The position numbers and the translations under genes are program-made. 64,000 bases of DNA. Origin: Zelopaecilomyces penicillatus (lineage: Eukaryota; Ascomycota; Sordariomycetes; Hypocreales; Pseudodiploosporaceae). The stretch is taken from positions 5,952,001-6,016,000 of the forward strand of contig VCCP01000002.1 of NCBI GenBank assembly GCA_005765155.1, written 5' to 3'. Of the stretch, positions 49,877-60,793 are shown piece by piece (the stretch's first letter is position 1; each line of letters opens with the position of its first letter). Below the pieces are notes generated by a model. It saw nothing but the letters and a program-made list of their open reading frames with translations, was not told the DNA's origin and ran no database searches.

Positions 49877-50818
49877 TGTCGTCGTGCCTCAATTAGGCAG
49901 GGCGGCAGTCGACATCACTCGCAGACAAGTTCAGGATGTAAAAGTCAGAAAAGCGTGGTTGAGGTGATGCAGAAGTGAAGATTCATCAACAGAGGCGGAT
50001 GGGGGAGATGCAAGGTTTCCGTGCTGAGGAAACTCGGAGCTTCGCGCCTGCGCCAACTCCAAATCAACAAAACTGCTGCCCAGCCAGCTGCCAAAAAGGA
50101 AGGCGCACGGACCATATGTGCTGGGTGGTGCCTGGCTTAGCTAATCGCTTTTGAGACCTACTGCTGCATGGTGCGCATGCCTGTGTCTTAACACGCGTAG
50201 TTCTGCTACCCTGGAGGGGTCTAAGTTTCTGCTAGATTTTGTAATGGTTAATCTTAACGTCACCAATAGAGTCAAGTCAGCGGCATATATGTGCATCTTT
50301 GTCATCTTTTTGGCATGGCTGAAATTCTCTTCTCTTTTGAGTTAATGCTGCGGTTGTTGATTATTACTGGGTGTTGCAAGTGACTGTTTCTGCCTCATAG
50401 TCAGGGGTAGGTTATGCTTGGAGGCCAATTTGAGAATGTGTACAATGAGCACTTAACCACAACTTGCTTTCTAAGTTGTGACATTTCCAACTATGTTAGA
50501 CATTATTAATTACTAGATATGTAAACGAAATGATTTCTTGAGAAAAAGTTATACTGAAGATCGATCTCATATTCCTCATCACTTCGTACGCTCATGTTCC
50601 TTCAATCCATCACTAACATCGGAAAGATTAGTTCACATTATGATGTAAAGACAAACATTGATATAGGCATTTAAAACATCAATTATTGTTCTCATTATTC
50701 ATTCAAATTCATCACCAATGATTCTTTTACACCTGAGTACAGATACCCAACATTCCATACCCTTCGCCAATATCAAGCATTGCCACGTAACAGCCTGGTT
50801 TTTCCACAAACCAACCCC
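49877..50818. other. intergenic, nucleoporin promoter and downstream AT-rich DNA
   Basis: The first ~250 bases are GC-richer and serve as the nucleoporin 5' flank. The rest is AT-rich. No supported gene is seen. Confidence 0.5.
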
Positions 50819-51628
50819 TCAAAGTGTGTTGGCTCTCCAACGCTGTTGCAGAGGTCTCTCTCCAAATACTCTACTCGCAGCACTGGCGTAGCCTTTTGCG
50901 ATGGTTCGCGATAATGCCACTTGCGGCTTGGTGGTTGGTACGATCTCCTCAAGATGGCCAAAAGATTCTGTGTTTCTTCGCATCATAGTCTGAGCGCCAT
51001 CATATGTAAAGAACTCATAGCCGATTTTTGGACGGTTGGTAGAGCTCCTAGCTAGGTTAGACAATGGTGTTGTGGATGTTGTGTCGGCATGAGAATTTAG
51101 AGACAATCTTTTCCAGAAGGAACCACGAGCTACACGCTTAATCCCAGGTTCCGGAGTCATAAATCCTTCAGGAGTCGAAGGCGTGTTTATGATGGATGCT
51201 GCAGCACTGGCAACCTCTTGTCTCGCCTCTTCTCGCTTTTGGTTGGACGTTTCCCTCAGATTCAACCACAGGCTGTGACCTATCTTGTCCCATATCAAAA
51301 CGGCTTTGAAAAGCCGTCTACATGCCCGCGTTCCTTCTTTCTCGCTTAGTTCGCCGTAGGTAACGAGCTCTTCCATTGTCGGAACAAGGTCCTCGAGGAC
51401 CGTGATGAAATCCGATTCTTCTCTCCAGCCAGCAATCTCTAAAAAAGCATGAAGAAAGTTTGTGGCCCTTTCTTTGGATGTCTCCTCTAGGAGGTGTGCC
51501 GTTCGTGCTTGTTCTTCTGTCTCCAATCCATCTTCCGCAGCCTTTTGGAACCGGTATTTTCGCTTAATGTGAAGGAGCTCAAGAAAGCCACCATTGCTGA
51601 GCACTGGCAGGAGTTGAAGTGTAATCAT
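50819..51628 (-). CDS. unrecognised 269-residue protein
   Basis: This is an intronless frame from the ATG at 51628 to a TGA at 50819-50821. I do not recognise a domain. The N-terminal half is predicted helical (LHIKRKYRFQKAAEDGLETEE, LFKAVLIWDKIGHSLWLNLRE). The centre is Ser/Thr-rich and carries possible proline-directed phosphosites (NTPSTPEG, MTPEPG). The C-terminus is basic and Arg-rich (LQQRWRANTL). There is no signal peptide or membrane segment. Normal codon use, a long open frame and a clean ATG support it as real. A 5' exon or a longer form cannot be excluded. It lies between the nucleoporin gene and the allantoate-type transporter on the same strand. Confidence 0.65.
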   Translation of the reverse strand: MITLQLLPVLSNGGFLELLHIKRKYRFQKAAEDGLETEEQARTAHLLEETSKERATNFLHAFLEIAGWREESDFITVLEDLVPTMEELVTYGELSEKEGTRACRRLFKAVLIWDKIGHSLWLNLRETSNQKREEARQEVASAAASIINTPSTPEGFMTPEPGIKRVARGSFWKRLSLNSHADTTSTTPLSNLARSSTNRPKIGYEFFTYDGAQTMMRRNTESFGHLEEIVPTTKPQVALSRTIAKGYASAASRVFGERPLQQRWRANTL

Positions 51629-52710
51629 GATGAGTCTTGGAAGTAATCCGAATGATTTGAGTCGAAGTTCGCAGTTTTTCTCTTTTGTCGGTAGGTAGGT
51701 ATCTGATGAAACAGTCTTACCAGAGGCGTGTTCGAAGAGTATGGTGATGATCGTAATTAAAAAAACAACGACGAGGAAGTAGATTGAAGAGCCTGAAGAC
51801 TTTTATGACCAGCGCTGAGCCACGTGAAATCGGGGATGTCGACGTGAGCCAGTTTAGGGTTATATACAAGCCATAATGAGAACCAAAATAAAAATAAAGC
51901 CAGCATATACAGGGTCATGAGGGCGCAAGACGATATATAGTAACGAAAAAAAGGAGCGAAGCCTGAACTAAAAAAAAAGCCTTCAACACAACACCGTTTG
52001 TGGGTTTCTTATAGTGTTGTTTGCTCCAACAGCGTTGCAGCGGGTTCAAGCTAAATAACTAGTAGCTGCTATGCCTCGCGTTAATAAAGCCGGGTTGTGC
52101 AGTGTTCAGGGGGGGTAAATGCACAATCGACATTGTAACGGCGACTGGAACAAAGGCACACATGTTCCGTTGCAATGTCTCCTACTCACTTGACTGAACA
52201 ATATCTTTGCGTTCACCAATATTTCGCAGGCGCCTCTTTGTCCTGGTACTATCCGCACAAGCGAGATGGAGTTTGGTGCTGATGTCCTTTTTTCTGGAAG
52301 CTTGTCGGCCACACCCGCTCCAGAAATTTAAGGTTTGCTATCCTCCCCCAACGCACGCTTGTTGCTTAACTTGTTGAACAACTTGCAACAGAGAAGAGTC
52401 TGAGAGTTTGCGCGGCGTCAAACGGAGAATGGCGATGGAGATGCTGCCGTTATCTTCAGCAAGGCTCAACGCCATCTTCGAAGTGGCGAGGCTGTGTGGT
52501 TCAATTTCTTTGGTTCCTGTCGTGTAGTCTTTGGTATGTCCCCATTTATTCTTTTATTTTCTATGAAGCATGGCAGAGATAAAAACTCTACTAGAGTGGA
52601 AAAACTTCATCCATCAACCCAGGAGCATCGTGCTGAGAAATGAACTCTGTCTAGTGGCCTTATGAACAATCTCCCCTCGACTCCATGTAAAGCGCTTGAT
52701 AGAGCCTTAT
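51629..52710. other. intergenic, no gene seen
   Basis: About 1.1 kb with AT-rich parts and A runs near 51945-51980. Small frames on both strands have no family similarity. Confidence 0.5.
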
Positions 52711-54220
52711 CTACAAGGCAAACCTAAAACTTGGGTGCCAATCACCTAGATTGTTCCTAAGCTCATCAGGCAAGTTCAATCGTTCATCACGATCTCCCGC
52801 ATCTCTTTTCTTGTTTTCTCGCCACATGAGAGCAAACATAAGTAACGCAGAAAAGGCACCGAACCACATCATACCTAGCGCGACGCTGTAGCCTGTCACA
52901 TACAGAGGACTCTCATCTTGGATGAAGATGTTGCTACCGATGATGCCAGCTAGGTTACCGATAGTCACTTGCATCGACGAACCAAACGAGCGCTTCCAGT
53001 GACCGCTGAGATTGTTCTGAAGCCACACAAGTGCCATGGGGGTGACCATGTACGCGCCACCGAACACCAAAAAGACGGCGCCAAACTTGAAGTCGCGGGA
53101 TTTTCCCTCTTGGGCTAGAAGCATCGCATAACCAACCGTCACCATGAACGCGCCGTAGAGGATGAAGCCAAACCTATGTTTTAGCCTGTCAGAAGCCCAC
53201 GCACCAAGAACCATCATGCATCCTGCAAACACGTAGACGGGGATGCTACGAATCTGTGCTTCCTCTCTCGTCCACTCAAACTCAAGAAGAATGGTTGGCA
53301 GAAAAAAAGTACCCGATAGAGCTGGCACACTGACTCCCATGTATAAGAACGCTCCGAGCCATATCTTGTAGTCCGACATGATGAGTTTAAAGGAAAATTT
53401 GTTCAACTTGTCCATATGACACAAATCGCCAACATCTGCAGTAAGGCGGCGATGCAGAAGATCCTTTTCTTTAGCGCCGAGATATCGTGTCTGTTCCGGC
53501 CAGTCGATGATTAGAAACGAGGCTAATATGGCTAGCCCTGAAGTTATGGTGCCTTCGATGATGAATATCCAACGCCATGCAGCCATCCCATGGATCCCGT
53601 CAAGTCGGGCGATGAGATACGCTAAAAGGCCCCCAAAGGCGCCAGCCACAACGGTGCTGCAGAAGAACAGCGACACACGCTTCTGATATTCGTGTCTTTT
53701 GTAGTACATCGAGGTTACATATATGATTCCGGGGAGCACGCCGGCTTCGAAGACGCCAAGGAGGAATCGCAGGACAACAAGGGCCTGGTAGCTATGGACA
53801 AAACCCATGCACATGTTGATGATTCCCCAAAGAAACATCAGTGCCGATATATAGATTGACGGGCGAAGTCGCTTGATAACCATGTTGGAAGGAACCTCTA
53901 GAAGGATATACGAGATATAAAAGCTCTGAATGATGTTAAAATGGGACTCCATGTCATCTAGCAACGTTCTATGAGCTTACAAACAGAGCAACATTGAAGC
54001 GGTTATCGACTAGGTTGAGATCGGGCACCATCCCTTGGATCCGCGCATTGCTGATATTGATGCGATCCAGGAAAGACATCATGTAAATAATGAAAAAGGT
54101 TGGGAGTATGATGAGATCCAGCTTCATGACAAGCTTTCGCTCAGCCTTGGCATCAATGGGCGTGTCGGAGTCATCTGAGCGAGCGACAGACTGGAGGTTT
54201 GTCCCTTCAAAGGTAGACAT
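52711..54220 (-). CDS. MFS transporter, allantoate permease (Dal5/anion:cation symporter) family
   Basis: Two exons (54220-53981, 53925-52711; intron 55 bp) encode 484 residues with about 12 membrane helices. The family head reads KAERKLVMKLDLIILPTFFIIYMMSFLDRINISNARI, with the DR-N-I-NA pattern typical of Dal5-like plasma-membrane symporters. These carry small organic anions such as allantoate, nicotinate, pantothenate or short peptides. Further family blocks are EVPSNMVIKRLRPS, RFLLGVFEAGVLPGIIYVTSMYYKR and AAWRWIFIIEG. The tail is polar (RENKKRDAGDRDE). The start ATG gives MSTFEGTNLQSVARSDDSD; the open frame upstream of it has no ATG. The substrate cannot be deduced. Confidence 0.93.
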
Positions 54221-55137
54221 TGTAACAATGATGGCTGCAGTAAAGATGCAATAGCAAGACGAGTATGAGCCATAGCATGTGGACAAACCGGACAGGATGT
54301 TAACGCAAGTAAGAAGAAAAAGACATCCGATGAAGTGGATGTGACAGTTGAATGATGAAGAGGGAATGCAGATCAGCGGCACATAATACCATAATCGTCG
54401 AATGCCGAGATCAAGAGCTTGGCTAATGCGGGATGCAAGATGGTTGGCTAGTAATGAGAGGGGTAGAAGCTGGCCCAGAGTAGGATGTAACGGTGTAGAT
54501 GATTGGTAGGTAAGCTTGAGAACGATCGCCCTGCTCTGCAAGCTGAAATAGGCAATGTTTGGTCTTTTATTCCTTGTTGTTCTGTAAGGTTTGTTTGTTT
54601 GAGATATCCTTCGCGGTGACGTCTCCAGCCCATAGCAGTCGTTTTCACAGAAGACCAATGGTAGGTGCAGAGTCAGTTACTACTCGCATCCAATTTATAG
54701 AAACCATTCAATATTAATCCATTATAGTAATGATAGTAAGTCACACACATGTTCCGCTTCATCTGTAATCTGAATCTTGAACCAGCCACTCTCGTGCCTC
54801 CTGTAAACGTGTACTGGTGAGTATCAACCTCTGTGGTCTGATGTTGTAGACGGAGAGCTCATTCGTGCCATTGCATGTCCGCGTGGCATCCGGAATGGGA
54901 CAGACAGTCAGGCTGGCAAGTTGAGAGCCATCATTGAACAAAAAAGCAGGATTCAAGTAGTCGCTCGACGAACATTGGTTGTATGGGAGCTCTGGTGTAC
55001 TCGTAAATCTGTAAAAATGCACAGGTCGAAAAAAAAAAAAGTGCTCGGGCTTGTCTAACTTCCCTGCCCCTTCCAATTATATTTATACACTGTTTCATCT
55101 TGAGTGAGACTGTGTTATGACAGCGTTGCCATTGTTA
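54221..55137. other. intergenic between transporter and secreted-protein gene
   Basis: This is the transporter promoter plus the 3' flank of the small secreted protein gene. A 105-codon frame at 54759-55076 is discussed among the rejected items. Nothing else is supported. Confidence 0.4.
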
Positions 55138-55614
55138 TTAGGCAGGGCTGTTGCCATAAATCTGCCAGTGGAGCGTAGCTTTGCCGCCGTTCTCGACATT
55201 GCAATTGACGTCGCCTTGGACGGCGAGACCTGACCCTCTTGAGTGACTCAGCAGCGCCGTGCTGAGAATAGCCTGGATGTCCATGTCTCCCATGGCGTAC
55301 GAGCCCTTGGATTGATCGATAGCCTTGACACTAAGGAAGCAGTCTTTAGACTTGAGGATGGCAACGGATTTGCTGCTAGAGACGTCGCTGATGTTGAAGT
55401 TGCCACTCTCGTCTGCCCAGAAACTGTAGAGGGCCGCGCATTCGCTCCAATCGGCCACTGGCAAGCTCTGGCATTCGGTAAACGTCGAGGTTTCGCACAA
55501 TGTCTGATGAGAGCCGGCAGGATTCCAGACGTAGCCGTTGCCGCTCAGAGCTGGCGCCGCTGAAGTGACAGCAGCGGCGATGATGATGCTTGCTAGAGAG
55601 AGGAGGCGATGCAT
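55138..55614 (-). CDS. small secreted Hce2/Ecp2-like effector candidate
   Basis: This intronless gene encodes 158 residues. The first ~20 residues (MHRLLSLASIIIAAAVTSAA) are a signal peptide with a likely cut near AA-PALSG. The mature part has Cys at 40, 48, 59, 92 and 138. It follows the Hce2 (homologue of Cladosporium fulvum Ecp2) pattern: CxxxxFTxC, a WSECAALYSFW helix, a SKDCFLSVKA strand and a GDMDIQAIL segment. Hce2 proteins are extracellular; several act in plant or fungal interactions and some induce host necrosis, while others serve in competition. Which applies here is not visible. Confidence is moderate because the family is short and variable. Confidence 0.7.
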   Translation of the reverse strand: MHRLLSLASIIIAAAVTSAAPALSGNGYVWNPAGSHQTLCETSTFTECQSLPVADWSECAALYSFWADESGNFNISDVSSSKSVAILKSKDCFLSVKAIDQSKGSYAMGDMDIQAILSTALLSHSRGSGLAVQGDVNCNVENGGKATLHWQIYGNSPA

Positions 55615-57925
55615 CTTGAGCAGGGGATGGGTTATCAATGCGTAAGCGTCTTTTGGCGAGAGAGATGGTGACGTTGAAGGGACACAAATGATGCCTTTTG
55701 AAGGTCTTGAGGGCGGTGAGGTGTTTCGAATGGCGACTCTGGGTTGGAAGACGCTGAAATTGGAGATATGCAGGATGCCGGCTGAAGTCTTGGTCAAGGT
55801 GGTTTGTGTCTGACGATTGCAGGAGAAAAGAAATGGTGTGCAGATGGAAGTGCTTGGATTGATGATAGGAGAGAATCCAGTTCAGTCAAGGTCGAGAGGT
55901 AGGGCAGATACCTAGTAGGTAGTGAAATAGATAATCGTGAGTAATGAGACGGCGGAATCGCACAGCGGGTCAAGAGTCTCTGGACAATGGCAGCTCGGGA
56001 TTGAGGTTGCCTCTGGTGACAGTTGACAGAGTAGCACCCAGAGAGCAAGTACCGGTACGTCGTGCATGTACAACCCTGTTCTAGACTCGGCAGATGAGCG
56101 CAAGATCTCCAGTGAACGATCGCGCCACAGCCAGTAAGCGTTGGCCTTGGGGGTGTGATGGGAACTGAACCCTGACGCGACCCCTGTATCTATACTTTGC
56201 AATACCTGTACCAGGACACGGCCTGGAAGATCTCACGATGGACTCTGTGAAACAGCAATTCTGCAGCGTTCACCCGAAGGCTATTTCTAAGTCCTGATTC
56301 GAGGCGCTCTGACCTGTATGAACCGGTTTTTGGTTGGTGTCTCCCATGTCTCAGCTACATCAAACAACATCAGAGTTAACGTGATGCCTGTGTCAACGAC
56401 CATTTGGTCATTATTATTGGTGAATTTGCAGTCTCAACCCGCCCTCGATACAATGATACGTGCCAATCGGCTCTCGTGGTGGGTCGTCTGCGCTTAGACG
56501 TTGATTAGTTACAAGATGATGGACAACAGTCGACAGCCCAGATCTCGCTGGTGATGACCATGGAGAGATCGACGTTTGGCACCGAGCTTCTCTCACGGGA
56601 CGAATGAGAGAGGTACGAGAGAGGCCAGAAGAAGAAAGAGTGTGCCCTTTCAGCAATCGTTCTTGAACCTGATGTGTTTTGAGGGCTGACGCTCCCAGGA
56701 TAGCATCCACAGTTGCGAGTTTGGTTATGCATCACCCTGATCAAACAACGAAGTAGGCATGGCACCGTGTATACTACAGTGTCCACTAACAATTCACTGT
56801 GGTGGCCAAGTTTGTCGAGCCATCACTCCTACGCCAACACTGACTCGCCAAGTAGGCAGCAGATCGTCCGGTTGCATCATTTTGACTGACTTGGAGCTGA
56901 GCTGATGGTGCAGTACAGTACCCATAGGAGCGGAATATGCGATTCCGTCTAATATTCGCTCCACCCCAGCTCACCGGGCTAATGGACGGGCGCTGGTAAT
57001 TGTCAATCGAATGTGTGCATCCAACGGCCCCTCCAACACCGAGAAATCTCCCAAGACATTATGACGATTGGCCGTGGCGTCGTCGACTGGCACCCACCGA
57101 CGCACACCTCGTCGTGCCGAAACCGAGAAGAGCCACTTATTGATGTCTTGGCTAACCAACCCGCTGTCGAGGTTGAGGAGTAGGCGAACTGGATTGCCGA
57201 CGATCGTGTCCCATATTTCTCCCCCGCATTATTTTCCCTCAGAAAGACTTGGTGAAAACAGGCTAGAGCCAGAATGGGGAGGTATGACGAAATGTTGGCT
57301 CCGTCAGCGGATTCTGCAATTGCAAGGCGTTATCTGGACACGAACCATTGTCTTGGTAGCCTTGGGGGACAATGAGTTAACAAGTTCTATTGCTAGATTG
57401 ATATTAAAGATATTAATGGAGGCTGTTGCGATAAGGTTCGGTCATTTAATTACGCTGAAGCGTTTGAACAAGTGTGCTTCAATTCATTTGTTCGACTTCA
57501 TCTGTAGGGGTGACCATCACCCGCTATTGATTTTCGACAAACCCTGTCATGCCATCCAACTCGCTTCCTTTTTCCAGGCAGAAGCATTTCCGTTCGCATG
57601 GAGCTCATATCCGGTGCTCCCTCCCCGCACACCCAAGTGGATACGGCATTGTCTGATGGACCCGATGAGGATGATGATGTCGTTCTTGGCATTCCTGGCA
57701 TCCTACCCGTCCTACATTAATGAAGACCAATTCCAGTGCGCCGACCGCTCCTGAGAGTGATTATTTACACAAGACACCAATTCATCAACTTCACTTCCAC
57801 TTACTCCACACAATTACACACGAGGGGTTAATTATTACTCACCGGGCAACGCAAATGCTATAACAGAGCCGAATTGGCACATTAAACGGAGTGAATTAAA
57901 GCTTGCCCTACCGCCATAGTCCAAG
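55615..57925. other. 2.3 kb intergenic region
   Basis: This holds the promoter of the secreted-protein gene and the 5' flank of the NACHT_N gene. A 228-codon frame (57068-57754) lacks an ATG start and a recognisable domain, so it is not called. Confidence 0.45.
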
Positions 57926-59087
57926 ATGATGAATAATCCCGATGTTGACAACGGCAGGCTAAGGAAGATGGTTGGCCGACTCCTGCATCATCATCATTAC
58001 CACAACCACCACAACCACCATCATCACCATTATCACAGCCATCATCCACACACACCGTCAGAATGCAACTCGAATATCTGCAGCGGCTCCAACTCCCCTG
58101 CCCGTTCCTCTCATCTGGCAGGCTCAGGCACTTGTACGCCCAGATCCAAATCTCGTAACAAGCAGGTGGCGCTCTCATTAGAGCTATGGAACGCAGCCTA
58201 TAACAACCTGAGGGACAACCCCAGCTCTGCTGGACTTACGACTACCTACGAATCCATCATATCCCAGGAACTGCCCGACGATTTAAAAATGGGCGGCCTT
58301 AATTCGTCATTTCGCGGCCGGTCCGACGAAGAGCGATTGAAGCTGTTTACTGCCATTGCCGAGGCGGGACTGCATAAGACAAGGGCGTTAAAATCACCAG
58401 AAGTGGATGATTCAGTTCGCGTGATTTTAGATTCATCAAAGGATACTATTGAGTCTGTATTGGCTGTTTACCCATCATCTGCCGTTGCTTGGGCAGGCAT
58501 TTGTACTCTCACTCCAGTAAGCAATGGCCGTGATGTTGGAAACAAGAGAAAACAAGCTTATCAAATACAAACAGTTACTTTTGGATCCCATAATACAGTT
58601 GAACGACATGAGAAGCGGCGCTATGCACGCCATGGGACGAATCACTTGGTACATGAGCCTACCACTACTCCTCCAACCAACCAGCTGGACAGACGCCAAC
58701 GATTTTCGACTTCACCAAGACAAAACCCGCGATGCTCTGCAACACCTTTACCGCAAGGTCCTCGAGTTCGAAATGAACTGTGTCTGCGCCACTGCCAGTG
58801 TCTGGAACAAGGCAGCCAAGAACGTGGTTGTATGGAACCGACTGGGCAGTTTGGTCAGCGGCATTAGAGACGCTGATGCTGAGATTGGTGTTCTTATTGA
58901 GAAGTACGCTACCGAGCCTGTGAAATATGGTCTTTTGCAGCTAGATCGGGATTTGGATCTGCCTACGTCAGTAGTTAGTATGGAGAGCGAAGACTGTGTG
59001 ATGGTACCGGCGGTAGATGGGACTGGAGCAGTTTCTAGTGAGGCTTCTGTCATGCCGGGACCGACGAACAGCGTGGGGCCGGTATAA
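57926..59087 (+). CDS. stand-alone NACHT_N (NWD NACHT-NTPase N-terminal) domain protein
   Basis: Two exons (57926-58516, 58575-59087; GTAAGC...ACAG intron of 58 bp) give 367 residues. After the start comes a histidine-rich tract (residues about 21-42, HHHHYHNHH type) coded by CAT/CAC repeats, then a Ser-rich linker. From about residue 85 it matches the N-terminal effector-like domain of fungal NWD/NLR proteins (LELWNAAYNNLRDN, YESIISQELP, AVAWAGICTLTP, MGRITWYMSLPLL, FEMNCVCATASVWNKAAKNV). In full-length NLRs this domain is followed by a NACHT ATPase and WD40, TPR or ankyrin repeats. Here the gene stops after it, with no P-loop. It may be a truncated receptor or a deliberate domain-only partner. 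Confidence 0.82.
57986..58051 (+). repeat. CAT/CAC repeat coding a histidine-rich tract
   Basis: This imperfect trinucleotide run encodes a 22-residue segment that is about two thirds His, with Tyr, Asn, Ser and Pro between. It could bind Ni, Zn or Cu and is prone to length change. Confidence 0.8.
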
Positions 59088-59337
59088 AGCTCTGATGTAG
59101 CTTGGGTCCGTGTATTTTTGATGATGAAAAGGATGTGGGAAGTGATGATGAAAGCTGTTGAAGTTTGAAACAGGCACACATATTTCACAGTATTTCTTTT
59201 TGAAGTGTATATAAGACAAGTTCGCAGGCGACCAGATATAGGACAATTGCGCAAACAGAGGAGATCATCTGCTCCCGTGCTGTTTCAGTCAACCATTACC
59301 TGCCTCATTCATTCTAAACAATCCCATAACGTTACAA

Positions 59338-60193
59338 TCACTCCCAATTCTCGAGAATCACCTCTGCAATCACACCATGATCCTCCTCCTGCTTCAACCC
59401 ACTCACCACCACCACCGCCACCACTCCCTCAACTCCCTCTACCCGAATCGGCACTGCACCCCCATGAATCGCATACTTACCCGCCTCCTCCGGCCCCAGC
59501 ATAAACTTGGCCGCAAACGCCGCCTCGTCCCCGCGGTACTTGCGCCCCAGGAACCACGAGCTCACGCCGAATCGCAGCACCGCTTTCCGTTTGCGCTGTA
59601 CCCAGAGGTCGTTGTCTGGCGTGGTGCCGCTGCCTGTGGCCGCCTGGAATAGTGTCTGTGTGCCTCCCGCGATGGAGATGGAGATGAGTGCGGGTCGGCC
59701 GGCGGCGGCGAAGGGGAGGAGCCGGGCGTAGATGAGGTGGCCGAGCTCTTGGGCGTCAGAGGTGGTGAAGGAGGATAAGGTGAAGCCCTGGCCGCCGACG
59801 TCGGCCTTTGTGAGTTCGTCAAGCTGTATCTTGGTGGTTAGTTTTCATATGCTTTTTATCGTCGCATATTCTATATAAATTGTTTGCATGCAGTGTAACC
59901 AATCCAATTCTCTCCATATCTCTTCTCGGGCCCGTTTGACATCTTACCGGGTCCGAGCCAGGCTCCAGACTCTTCCACATGCCCCCCTCATCCCCGAGAA
60001 GCGAAAGAAGTGAGCGGCACCGCATTGGGGAACAACAAGAGGAAAGAGTGTTGGATTATTTATTGATGACAAAACTTACTTCTTCAGGAGGCCCCTGGAT
60101 AGCTGCTGGCGAACCAGGATTATGCGCCGCAGCCAGAGCCTTTTCAAGCCCATGGCCAGCTGGGAAGTTGCGTCTCCAGACCTTTTGCGCCAT
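59338..60193 (-). CDS. UPF0303 / HbpS-like (DUF336-type) protein
   Basis: Two exons (60193-60080, 59823-59338; intron 256 bp) encode 199 residues. Exon 1 reads MAQKVWRRNFPAGHGLEKALAA; exon 2 opens LDELTKADVGG in the same phase. The family pattern is clear: LGHLIYARLLPFAAAGRPALISI, TPDNDLWVQRKRKAVLRFG, YAIHGGAVPIRV and VVVSGLKQEEDHGVIAEVI. Members share the GlcG/HbpS fold linked to heme binding or degradation in some bacteria, but the UPF0303 branch has no settled activity. The C-terminal His (EEDH) is conserved in the family. It is probably cytosolic, as no targeting signal is evident. Confidence 0.87.
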
Positions 60194-60793
60194 TTTTATG
60201 TTGGTAAATGTGGTATATGATTTGATGAAGTCTTAGCAAACTGTGATGATGAAAAGTGAAAACCGTGTGAAAAAAAGGGAAGAGCACAGAGGGTTCAATA
60301 AGAAATTACTATTTATGCTGTTTACTGATAGGGAACTTGCCGTGGAGCAAGTCGATACGATATCAAGGATGGATATGTTTTCGAGGTATTTGGACAAATA
60401 TTTTCCTACTTTAGCGTCCAGCGCGGATAAAGTTGCCCATTTCTCCTCTTAACTATGGCGAGCGAGAAGCGGAAGTGGGGGAATCAGCAGGGAAAAAGTG
60501 GAGTGGCTTCGGTTGCAATTGGCTACTTGAAAAGGCTCATACGGAAGTCGGAGGGTTGAGTCTTCATACTGTACATGAAAAGTCGTTGATGGCGAAACTT
60601 GTATGTGAGGATTTGGTGAGGGGCAATTTTTTAGACCTGCATCAAATAGGCGCTGTGTCATAAACGAAGCACAGGAGGGGTAACTAGTATATATAGTGGT
60701 GTAAGAAGAACCTATTCATTATAGACAATGAGTGAATTGGCACCGATCAAGTGTTAATCCCCTACTACTCTTTCGCACTCTCAACATCAGTCA
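60194..60793. other. intergenic between UPF0303 gene and sugar transporter
   Basis: This is 600 bases with A/G-rich parts near the UPF0303 start. No supported gene is seen. Confidence 0.5.

Noticed and set aside
54759..55076. 105-codon minus-strand frame beside the Hce2-like gene, partly protein-like (YNQCSSSDYLNPAFLFNDGS)
   Set aside because: Its 5' part reads through a 12-base A/T homopolymer (Phe run), it starts without a good ATG context, and no upstream exon fits in the 60 bases before the next gene. Kept as unproven.
57068..57754. 228-codon plus-strand frame
   Set aside because: It begins at TTG, not ATG, has no domain or signal, and lies in the flank of the NACHT_N gene. It is probably a chance frame.
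58517..58574. Frameshift in the NACHT_N gene
   Set aside because: The change of frame is explained by a 58-bp GTAAGC...ACAG intron that restores the domain sequence without loss.
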